NCBI GenBank assembly: GCA_903898725.1
Contig: CAIUGQ010000364.1
Location: 1-18,209 of the forward strand
Source: an uncultured Burkholderiales bacterium
GTDB taxonomy: Bacteria > Pseudomonadota > Gammaproteobacteria > Burkholderiales > Burkholderiaceae_E
DNA length: 18,209 nt
Reading direction: 5' to 3'
Shown one piece after another: positions 1-6,037 of the stretch (position 1 is its first letter; each line of letters begins with the position of its first letter). The position numbers were made by a program, and so were the translations under genes. The notes beneath the pieces are model-generated. The model had not been told where the DNA came from. It searched no databases and saw only the letters and a program-made list of their open reading frames with translations.

Positions 1-1223
1 GCGGGCGCGCCCGAGGGCGCGCGTCCGCCGCCCCCGCCCATCAGCCCGGCCATGCCTTCGCCGAGCATCATCGACGACGTCGACTTCAGGCGCAGCTTCA
101 CCGCCCACTGGATGTCCCAGGGCACCTTCGGATCCGCCGGGCGCGGCGGATGCGAGACGTTGAGTTCGTCGCCGTAGGCGACGAAGCTGAGCAGCCCCGC
201 CGGCATCGCCCGCACCACCTCGGCCGGCAGCGTGCACTCGGTCCGGTCGGGCGGCAGCACCACCCGCTCGCGGATCAGGCGCGCCACCTCCGAGGGCTGC
301 ACGTAGTCCGAAAGCGCGCCGCCGGTCTCCTGCACCGCACTCGACGTCCACATCACCACGTCCACGGTGCCGCCTCCGTCGGCGCTGCCGGCGCCGACGG
401 CCGTCATGAAGTAGCCGGTCGATCCGCCGACCGGACGCCAGGTGACCTGCTGCGTGCCTGCGGGCAGGCGCGCCGAGGCGAGCTCCACCGGGGGCATGAA
501 GTCATGCTGCTCGACCGTGAATCGGATGTCGGGCGAATAGTTGCCCTTGACCTGATGCTCGCCGCGCAGGGAGGCCTGCTCCGGCACCGCCTGACGGTCG
601 CGCTCGTTGGGCCACGCACCGTAGCTGCGGTTCTGGCCGAAGCTCGGGCCACGCGGCGCGCGCACGCTGCGCGATGCGAGGTTCGGCATCGGCTGGCCGG
701 GACCGATCTTCGAGAAGTCGATCACCACCGGCTGGCCGGGCCCGACCTTCTCGCCACAGCCCCAGTAGATCAGCATGCGGCCCTTGGGCTGCTCTTCCAT
801 GCCCTTGGGCAGCGAGCGCTCCGTGGGTTCGGCGGTCGCGCGCGAGGGCTGCGGCGTGAGCAGCGGCAGCTGCGGGCCCATCGCCATGCCGGGCGGGATC
901 AGGTGCGCCGCCTCGGGGGCGCCGCTGGCCGTCATCGACGATCCGAGCCGCAGGTCGAGCGAACGGACGGGGGCCGGCGTGCGCCCGGCGAGCATGCCGA
1001 GCATGCCGCCGATGCCCATGCCGCCGCCGGCACCCATGGCGCCGAAGCCCGACACGGTGTCCGCACCCAGCCAGTAGGTGGCGACGGGACCGCGCACCAC
1101 CTGCGGGGGCGTGGTCTGGGCCGCGACCGGTGCCGCGCACAGGCCGAGCGCGCCGGCGAATGCGATGGCAGCACGGGGCAGGGGGCGGTCGTGGCGTGGC
1201 ATCGAACGGGTGTCCGCGGGCAT
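1..1223 (-). CDS. Secreted glycine-rich protein of unknown function, partial at its C-terminus
   Basis: A continuous minus-strand reading frame enters from the left edge with no stop, so the C-terminus is missing. About 407 codons are visible. The N-terminus has a basic stretch, a hydrophobic core (AAIAFAGALGLCAAPVAAQ) and an A-A-Q cleavage-like site, so export to the periplasm or outer surface is likely. A Gly/Met-rich stretch follows (GAMGAGGGMGIGGMLGMLAG). In the middle lies a striking RMLIYWGCGE motif, and a second glycine-rich run (LMGGGGG) is near the edge. I chose ATG 1223 because a TACAAT -10 element lies about 30 bases upstream and a weak GAG ribosome site precedes it. ATG 1202, in the same frame, gives a shorter and more classical signal peptide but has no ribosome site. 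I do not recognise a named family. The frame is supported by its length, strong third-position GC and the signal peptide. Function is unknown. Confidence 0.8.
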   Translation of the reverse strand, partial: MPADTRSMPRHDRPLPRAAIAFAGALGLCAAPVAAQTTPPQVVRGPVATYWLGADTVSGFGAMGAGGGMGIGGMLGMLAGRTPAPVRSLDLRLGSSMTASGAPEAAHLIPPGMAMGPQLPLLTPQPSRATAEPTERSLPKGMEEQPKGRMLIYWGCGEKVGPGQPVVIDFSKIGPGQPMPNLASRSVRAPRGPSFGQNRSYGAWPNERDRQAVPEQASLRGEHQVKGNYSPDIRFTVEQHDFMPPVELASARLPAGTQQVTWRPVGGSTGYFMTAVGAGSADGGGTVDVVMWTSSAVQETGGALSDYVQPSEVARLIRERVVLPPDRTECTLPAEVVRAMPAGLLSFVAYGDELNVSHPPRPADPKVPWDIQWAVKLRLKSTSSMMLGEGMAGLMGGGGGRAPSGAP

Positions 1224-1253
1224 GGCGATCGTCTCGGTCGGGAGTGTGTCCCG

Positions 1254-1259
1254 ATTGTA
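1254..1259 (-). promoter_or_regulatory. Candidate -10 element (TACAAT) for the secreted glycine-rich protein
   Basis: TACAAT reads on the minus strand at 1259-1254 and matches TATAAT at five of six positions, in very GC-rich surroundings. It would start transcription near 1247, leaving a leader of about 24 bases before ATG 1223. The hexamer 17 bases upstream (CCTCGT) is not a recognisable -35, so activation by another factor is possible. Confidence 0.45.
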
Positions 1260-1319
1260 TGCGCCGCGGGCCCGCCACGAGGTCCGCGCCGCGTCGCCGC
1301 GCTGCGGTAGAGTCGCCGC

Positions 1320-1946
1320 ATGGAACTCGCGCTGCGCTGGGCCGAGATCGCCGCGCTGGTCGCGTTCGCGGTCTCGGGATATCTCGAGGCCGAGCGACGC
1401 GGCATGGACCCGATCGGTCACTTCGCCCTTGCGTTCGTCGCGGCCTTCGGCGGCGGCACGCTGCGGGACGTGCTGATCGATCGCCGCCCGCTGTTCTGGA
1501 TCGAGCACCACGAGTGGGTGGTCGCGGTGTTCGCCCTCAGCCTCCTGCTGCCCTGGCTCGCGCGCGACCGCGTGAGGCCCTGGGTCGAGCGCCTCGTGCC
1601 CTGGCCCGATGCGCTGGGCCTCGGGCTGTTCGCCGCGACCGGCACCGCGCTCTCGGTCGACGCGGGCCTGCCGCCCTTCGTCGCCGTGATGATGGGCGTG
1701 ATCACCGCGACCTTCGGCGGCGTCATCGTCGACGTGCTGTGCAACGAGGTGCCGCGCATCTTCCGGCGCACCGAGCTCAACGCGACCTGCGCATTCGCCT
1801 GCGGCTGGACGGTGCTGGGCCTGGAGGCCATCGAGGCGCCGCGCTCGCTCTCGATCGCGGCCGGCGCGGCCCTGGGCTTCGGGCTGCGGATGCTCGCCGT
1901 CCGGCTCGGCTGGCGACTGCCGGCGCTGGGTCGCGAAGGCGGCTGA
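1320..1946 (+). CDS. TRIC / UPF0126 (YicG-like) family membrane protein
   Basis: This 208-residue protein consists almost wholly of hydrophobic helices. It has the two-repeat layout of the UPF0126/TRIC family (trimeric intracellular cation channel fold, two three-helix repeats plus a final helix). The family glycine motif appears in repeat one as GGGTLRD (residues 44-50) and in repeat two as FGGVIVDVL (132-140), followed by NEVP.IFRR. Family length is about 205 residues, so it is complete. Prokaryotic TRIC proteins form K+/Na+-permeable pores in the inner membrane; the role of this one is inferred only from family. The start has a moderate GGTAGAG ribosome site at 1306-1312. The gene is divergent from the secreted protein to its left and separated by 154 bases from the gene to its right, so it is probably transcribed alone. 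Confidence 0.92.
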   Translation: MELALRWAEIAALVAFAVSGYLEAERRGMDPIGHFALAFVAAFGGGTLRDVLIDRRPLFWIEHHEWVVAVFALSLLLPWLARDRVRPWVERLVPWPDALGLGLFAATGTALSVDAGLPPFVAVMMGVITATFGGVIVDVLCNEVPRIFRRTELNATCAFACGWTVLGLEAIEAPRSLSIAAGAALGFGLRMLAVRLGWRLPALGREGG

Positions 1947-2087
1947 CCCCTGGAATCATTGGAATCGGTGGATCCGGTACGGCATTCCCGGAATCGGCGA
2001 AGGGAGGAGGGGTCGGCCTTCGGACATAGCCCGTGAGGGGGCATCTTCCAATAGAAACCGGGGCCGACTCGGGCCATCATGGGGGTC

Positions 2088-2093
2088 AAGGAG
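2088..2093 (+). promoter_or_regulatory. Strong ribosome binding site AAGGAG that fixes a GTG start
   Basis: AAGGAG ends seven bases before GTG 2101. It selects this GTG over the in-frame ATGs at 2119 and 2122, and over the out-of-frame ATG at 2079. Confidence 0.8.
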
Positions 2094-2100
2094 TTCCGCC

Positions 2101-2883
2101 GTGGCCCCGCTTCCGATCATGATGACCGCCCAGCTTCGAGACTTCGCGCTCTCGGAGAGCCTCGAACTGGGTCCCTACACGCTCGTCGTCCGCGAGCTCG
2201 CCGCCGACGTCATGCCGGTGCGTCGCCGTCACGCCTGCCTCGACCTCACGCACGGCCGCATCCTGCTGCGCGAGGGGCTGACCCCCTCGCAGTGGCTCCG
2301 CGCGTTCGTGCATGCGCTGGTGCGGCTGGTGCACTACTCGCAGGCCGCGCTGATCGTCGACAGCACCGAGGAGCACCTGACGCACTCGCTGGCCAGCGGC
2401 CTGTCGCAGCTCGCCCGCCGCAATCCCGCGCTCACCTGGGCGCTGCTGCGTGCCATCAGCCCGCATGTGCGGCGCAGCGGCCGCACGCCGCAGCGGCTCG
2501 TCGTCGGGCAGGCCGGCTGGACGGTCCGTCAGCTGCCGGTCAAGACGGCGACGCGCCTGCGCGTGTTCGGGCAGGCCGATCTCGAGCGCCGCCGCATCGA
2601 ACTCGACCCCGCGCTGTCGGGCACGCAGCTCGCGGTGATCTTCCTGCACGAGGCGATCCACGGCCTGCACCACGAGGCCGGCGTCACCGACCAGACGCCG
2701 CTGCGCACCGCCCACGCCCGCGAGGCCGATGCGCTGCTCCAGTTCTTCGGCGGCAACCCGCAGGCCGCGGGCTGGTGGTTCACGCTGCTGCAGCCTCGCG
2801 CCCAGCCGCTGCCTGCACCCGAGCGGGTGCGCCGCGCTCAGCCGGCCGGTGCCCGTCGCCGGCAGGCGGCCGTCGCCCGCTGA
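2101..2883 (+). CDS. Tandem-duplicated zinc-metallopeptidase-like protein (one HExxH copy, one degenerate copy)
   Basis: This is a 260-residue protein starting at GTG behind AAGGAG. The C-terminal half has a clear zinc-peptidase helix, FLHEAIHGLHHEAG, with HEAIH at residues 183-187. It is preceded by a strand/turn (RRIELDPALS) and followed by a helix ending in GGNPQAAGWWFTLL (217-230). The N-terminal half shows the same plan in the same order: LELGPYTLVVREL (21-33), HGRILLREGLT (51-61), FVHALVRLVHYSQ (69-81), then STEEHLTHSLASGLSQLARRNPALTWALL (88-116, in part). In this copy the HExxH position reads HALVR, so the Glu and second His are lost. The layout recalls small phage and bacterial proteins with an IRI-D-x-L-S...HE-x-x-H...NP pattern. 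The C-terminal tail is Arg/Pro/Ala-rich. No signal peptide is seen, so it is probably cytosolic. The peptidase activity and its substrate are unproven. Confidence 0.82.
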   Translation: MAPLPIMMTAQLRDFALSESLELGPYTLVVRELAADVMPVRRRHACLDLTHGRILLREGLTPSQWLRAFVHALVRLVHYSQAALIVDSTEEHLTHSLASGLSQLARRNPALTWALLRAISPHVRRSGRTPQRLVVGQAGWTVRQLPVKTATRLRVFGQADLERRRIELDPALSGTQLAVIFLHEAIHGLHHEAGVTDQTPLRTAHAREADALLQFFGGNPQAAGWWFTLLQPRAQPLPAPERVRRAQPAGARRRQAAVAR

Positions 2884-2888
2884 CGCAC

Positions 2889-2914
2889 CGAGGCCCCGCA
2901 ACGCCGGGGCCTCG
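2889..2914. terminator. Bidirectional hairpin between convergent genes
   Basis: A perfect 10-bp stem (2889-2898 with 2905-2914, core GAGGCCCCG/CGGGGCCTC) surrounds a six-base loop just after the stop of the HExxH-like gene. It lies 32 bases beyond the stop of the opposing flavoprotein gene. There is no T-tract on either strand, so it may be a transcript-end stabiliser rather than a classical intrinsic terminator. Confidence 0.6.
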
Positions 2915-2945
2915 AACCGGAGCCGGACCGGAGCCGGCTCGGAGC

Positions 2946-4361
2946 TCAGCGCGGTGACGGTGCCAGCAGCCGGGGCAGGTTGCCCATCGCACCCGCTGCG
3001 TTGGCCTTGAAGCGGGCGAGGATCGCCTGTCGGGCGCTGTCCTGCGGGTCGATCGAGGCGATGAGCTTGCCGAAGCCGTCGAGGCGGCTCTCGCGGATCC
3101 AGGTTCTCAGCGCCTTGTCCTGGCCCCACTGGAACTGGTTGCTCATGTTGACCAGCAGCGCGCGCGGATAGTCCTCGGGTCGCCACGGGAACGGCACCGG
3201 GGCGCACAGCCGGTTCTTCGTCGCGTCGTCCTCGTAGCCGGCCTCGACCCGGGCGATCAGGGCCGCGCTGAAGGTCGGCAGCGGCAGCCGCACGATCTGC
3301 AGCACGATGCGATCACCCTGGAACACCGTCTGGATCGGCCGCGGCTCGACGGCGGAGGCGGTGCAGTCGATGCACAGCGTGCCGGGTGGCAGCGTCTCGC
3401 GGCCCTGCTCGAGATCGAGTCCGTCGGCATCGACCGCAAGCACGTGCCCCTTGCGGATCACGCGATCGATGCGGCGCAGCGCCTCGAGCTCGCCGATGGA
3501 GATCGTCGCGAGGTGGAACATCGTCGGACGGCGGGTCGGGTCGATCCGCAGCAGCGTGCCGCAGGCCTCGAGCCGATCGTACAGGTCGTCGACCGAGGTG
3601 GCACTGGCGCAGGCCGCCATCTGGTCGGCCTGTCCGCCGATGCTGTGCTCGAAGAACTCGTCGCCCGGCTGCGTCTGCAGCCGGTTCAGCAGCCACGAGT
3701 CGCGCGGCACGACCCAGCTGATCGAGTCGGGCGACACGCCGGTGTCGAGCAGCCAGATCGCGGCGTCCATCGCGGTCTTGCCGCCGCCGATGATCGCGAA
3801 GTGGCGCGGGCGGTCGCGGCCTGCGCCCGCGTTCCAGAGCTGCGGCAATCCGCCCGGCGGCATCAGCCAGGCGTCGGGCGAGACCGCGAAGCGCGGGGTG
3901 TGCGTGGCGGGCACGCGCGGGCTCAGGTAGGCGGCGTCGACCACCTTGCGGCGCACGTGCACCTCGGTGACCTCGCCCGACAGGATCGACACGAAGCGGC
4001 CGTCGCCCTGCCAGTCGCACATCGGCCGGTAGTCGACCCGGCCGCTGGGCAGCAGGCGCTGCTTCATCACGCGGTCGAAGTAGCCGCTGATCTCCGGCCC
4101 CGAGGCCAGTTCGTAGAGCCCGCGGTTCGGTCCTGCCGTGTCCTTGCGTCCCGCGCCCAGCTCCATCGAGTTCACGCCGTAGAAGGCGGAGGGCTGATGC
4201 AGCGCGACGAACGGATACGCGTCGTTCCAGTGACCGCCCGGCTTGCCGTGGCGGTCGACGATGGTCACGTGCGCATCCGATTCGGCGATCAGCGTGTCGG
4301 CGAAGGCCAGGCCCGCCGCACCGCTGCCGATGATCAGGTAGTCGGTCTCGATCCGCCTCAT
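2946..4361 (-). CDS. FAD/NAD(P)-binding oxidoreductase (flavin monooxygenase-like fold)
   Basis: This is a 471-residue protein. An N-terminal Rossmann motif DYLIIGSGAAGLAFADTL carries GSGAAG at residues 12-17. It is followed by the flavoprotein signature GKPGGHWNDAYPFVALHQPS (39-58), and a second nucleotide-binding motif FAIIGGGKTAMDAA starts at 188. This two-dinucleotide-domain arrangement fits the flavin-containing monooxygenase / NAD(P)-binding superfamily, which uses NAD(P)H and FAD. The substrate cannot be read from the sequence. I chose ATG 4361 over the longer frame beginning at 4448 because GGAG lies nine bases upstream (4374-4371) and the protein begins directly before the Rossmann strand; the extra 29 residues look like untranslated sequence. 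No signal peptide is seen, so it is cytosolic. It is divergent from the sugar-isomerase/VOC pair and convergent with the HExxH-like gene. Confidence 0.85.
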   Translation of the reverse strand: MRRIETDYLIIGSGAAGLAFADTLIAESDAHVTIVDRHGKPGGHWNDAYPFVALHQPSAFYGVNSMELGAGRKDTAGPNRGLYELASGPEISGYFDRVMKQRLLPSGRVDYRPMCDWQGDGRFVSILSGEVTEVHVRRKVVDAAYLSPRVPATHTPRFAVSPDAWLMPPGGLPQLWNAGAGRDRPRHFAIIGGGKTAMDAAIWLLDTGVSPDSISWVVPRDSWLLNRLQTQPGDEFFEHSIGGQADQMAACASATSVDDLYDRLEACGTLLRIDPTRRPTMFHLATISIGELEALRRIDRVIRKGHVLAVDADGLDLEQGRETLPPGTLCIDCTASAVEPRPIQTVFQGDRIVLQIVRLPLPTFSAALIARVEAGYEDDATKNRLCAPVPFPWRPEDYPRALLVNMSNQFQWGQDKALRTWIRESRLDGFGKLIASIDPQDSARQAILARFKANAAGAMGNLPRLLAPSPR

Positions 4362-4512
4362 CGTGTCTGTCTCCGTTCGTGTCGAGATGTCGGGGTGTCG
4401 CGGCACCGGCCCGGGGCAGGCCGGCGCAGCGGCCCGACGGTCGTGCATTCTGCACCGGGCGCGGCCGTTCCGGGCCGCGGGGGGCGCCGACTGCGGCGCC
4501 CGTTGCTTGGGC

Positions 4513-4518
4513 TACAGT
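4513..4518 (+). promoter_or_regulatory. Candidate -10 (TACAGT) for the TIM-barrel/VOC operon
   Basis: TACAGT lies 37 bases before ATG 4555, predicting a leader of about 30 bases. No good -35 is seen at 16-18 bases upstream. The 193-bp divergent region between this operon and the flavoprotein gene otherwise shows only GC-rich sequence. Confidence 0.3.
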
Positions 4519-4554
4519 GGACGAGCGACTCAGCCAGTCCGGGATGGAGGTCTC

Positions 4555-5388
4555 ATGCAGCACTTCAAGGTGTACCAGTCGTTGTGGGCGATGGAGCGTC
4601 GTCGCCCCGACGAGCTCGAGTGGACCCTCGACGAGAAGCTCACGATGATCCGCGACGCCGGTTTCGACGGCTGCGGAGTGCGATTCGCCGACTTCGAGTA
4701 CGCGAAGACCGTCACCGGCTTCCTGCGCGATCACGGCATGAGCTGGCAGGCACAGTGCTACCCGCGCACGGTCGACGATCTCAAGCCGATCCTCGATCAC
4801 GTGCATGCGCTGGGTGCGGACCACCTGAACCTGCAGCCCGACGTGCGTCCGTACACGGTCGACGAATGTGTGCCGTACATCGAGGGCTGGCGACGGCTCG
4901 CCGAGGAGGCCGGCATCGCGATGCACATCGAGACGCACCGCGACCGCATGACGACCGACCTGTTCTTCACCCTGCACCTGCTCGACCGCTTCCCGGACCT
5001 GCGCTTCACCGCGGACCTGTCGCACTACGTGGTGGGTCGGGAGTTCGCCTGGCCGATCGACGAGGTCAACCACGGCCTGATGCATCGGATCCTGGACAAC
5101 AGCTGGGGGTTCCACGGCCGCGTGGCGAGCCGCGAGCAGGTGCAGGTGCAGCTCGGGTTCCCGCAGCACCAGGGCTGGGTCGACCTGTTCATGGGGTGGT
5201 GGGCGTACGGCTTCCGGAGCTGGCGCCAGCGGGCCGGGCCGGATGCCACGCTCACCTTCCTGTGCGAGCTCGGCCCCTCGCCCTATGCGATCACCGGCGC
5301 CGACGGCTACGAGCTGTCGGACCGCTGGCAGGAGTCGCTGCAGATGAAGGATGCGGTCCGGGCCCTCTGGGCGCGGACCGGCGAATGA
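4555..5388 (+). CDS. Sugar phosphate isomerase/epimerase family TIM-barrel protein
   Basis: This is a 277-residue protein of the xylose-isomerase-like TIM-barrel superfamily (AP endonuclease 2 fold). The early strand MIRDAGFDGCGVRF (31-44) and the metal-binding-type motifs HIETHRDR (124-131, E126), FTADLSHYV (151-159, D154, H157), GFHGRV (185-190, H187) and FLCELGP (235-241, E239) fit the usual Glu/Asp/His/Glu metal set. The family includes hydroxypyruvate, inosose and tagatose isomerases, epimerases and dehydratases; the substrate cannot be assigned. ATG 4555 follows GGAGG at 4546-4550. The frame stays open 64 codons upstream to 4363, but that part is low-complexity and lacks a ribosome site. 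It is 25 bases upstream of the VOC gene and probably co-transcribed with it, which suggests joint action on one small hydroxylated or carbonyl substrate. Confidence 0.85.
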   Translation: MQHFKVYQSLWAMERRRPDELEWTLDEKLTMIRDAGFDGCGVRFADFEYAKTVTGFLRDHGMSWQAQCYPRTVDDLKPILDHVHALGADHLNLQPDVRPYTVDECVPYIEGWRRLAEEAGIAMHIETHRDRMTTDLFFTLHLLDRFPDLRFTADLSHYVVGREFAWPIDEVNHGLMHRILDNSWGFHGRVASREQVQVQLGFPQHQGWVDLFMGWWAYGFRSWRQRAGPDATLTFLCELGPSPYAITGADGYELSDRWQESLQMKDAVRALWARTGE

Positions 5389-5413
5389 CGCGCCCCGCGG
5401 GAGCCCCGATACC

Positions 5414-5806
5414 ATGATCGACCACCTCGACCACCTCGTGCTCACGACCTCGCGCCGCGAGGCGTGCGTGGACTTCTACACCCGCGTGCTCGGCATGCAG
5501 CTGGAGTCGTTCGTCGGTGGCACGCCACCCGTCGAGCGGTTCGCCTTCCGGTACGGCAATCAGAAGATCAACCTGCACGTGCAGGGCAGCGAGTTCGACC
5601 CGAAGGCCCACCTGCCGGTGCCGGGTGCCCTGGACCTGTGCTTCATCGCGTCGATCCCGCTCGAACGGGTCGTCGAGCGGCTGCGCACCTGCGCCTGGCC
5701 TATCCTGGACGGACCGGTGATCCGCACCGGCGCCACGGGAAAGATCCGGTCGGTCTACGTGCGCGACCCGGACCTGAACCTGATCGAGATCTCCGAGCTG
5801 CTCTGA
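5414..5806 (+). CDS. VOC family (glyoxalase / extradiol dioxygenase fold) protein
   Basis: This is a 130-residue single-unit vicinal-oxygen-chelate protein. It begins MIDHLDHLVLTT, continues with DFYTRVLGM (20-28), FRYGNQKINLHVQG (45-58), GALDLCF (71-77) and TGATGKIRSVYVRDPDLNLIEIS (105-127). Likely metal ligands are H7, H55 and E125, the normal positions in this fold. It closely matches the subgroup often labelled 'VOC family virulence protein', a name inherited from annotation rather than function. The common DPDGN turn reads DPDLN here. The start at ATG 5414 follows GGGAG at 5399-5403, within 25 bases of the preceding stop; the 21 extra upstream codons overlap the neighbour and look non-coding. 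It may act as a lyase, isomerase or dioxygenase on the product of the linked TIM-barrel enzyme, but that is inference. Confidence 0.88.
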   Translation: MIDHLDHLVLTTSRREACVDFYTRVLGMQLESFVGGTPPVERFAFRYGNQKINLHVQGSEFDPKAHLPVPGALDLCFIASIPLERVVERLRTCAWPILDGPVIRTGATGKIRSVYVRDPDLNLIEISELL

Positions 5807-5832
5807 GCGCCTCGGGCGGCCGCGCCACCGAC

Positions 5833-5860
5833 GGGTGCGTGCAGCATCGCTGCGGCACCC
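5833..5860 (+). terminator. Two-part hairpin after the VOC gene
   Basis: GGGTGC (5833-5838) pairs with GCACCC (5855-5860), and inside it GCAGC (5841-5845) pairs with GCTGC (5849-5853) around a three-base loop, leaving small bulges. It starts 27 bases after the VOC stop codon. There is no T-tract, so termination is likely but not certain. Confidence 0.5.
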
Positions 5861-5974
5861 GCTGTAACCGTCGCGCCTCGCGCGGCGAATCCCATCCATC
5901 GGCCCACGCCCGACGAGATCCCACGCACCCATGCCCACCGCGCCGCTTCCGCTCCCTGCGATCGACCTCCTGCC

Positions 5975-6014
5975 CTGTCGGCGCGATCGAGCCGTGACGC
6001 CGTCTGGCCGACAG
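5975..6014 (+). repeat. 8-bp perfect inverted repeat in the leader of the TVP38-oxidoreductase operon
   Basis: CTGTCGGC (5975-5982) and GCCGACAG (6007-6014) are exact inverted copies 24 bases apart. They end 11 bases before the GAGGG ribosome site (6026-6030) of the next gene. This could be an operator or a leader-RNA stem that limits access to the ribosome site. I found no clear promoter in the 231-bp gap 5807-6037. Confidence 0.4.
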
Positions 6015-6037
6015 CACGTACCCGTGAGGGCGCGCTG

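Noticed and set aside
2079..2957. 292-codon plus-strand frame overlapping the HExxH-like gene
   Set aside because: It is an Arg/Pro/Ala-rich shadow. The AAGGAG site and the HExxH frame support the GTG 2101 start instead.
4363..4554. 64-residue N-terminal extension of the TIM-barrel protein
   Set aside because: There is no ribosome site at 4363, the composition is low-complexity, and GGAGG precedes ATG 4555, where the family's first strand begins.
3313..5445. Very long open frames on both strands across the flavoprotein and TIM-barrel genes
   Set aside because: They are out-of-frame readings with Arg/Ala/Pro-rich composition. The true genes are defined by Rossmann and metal-binding motifs in other frames.
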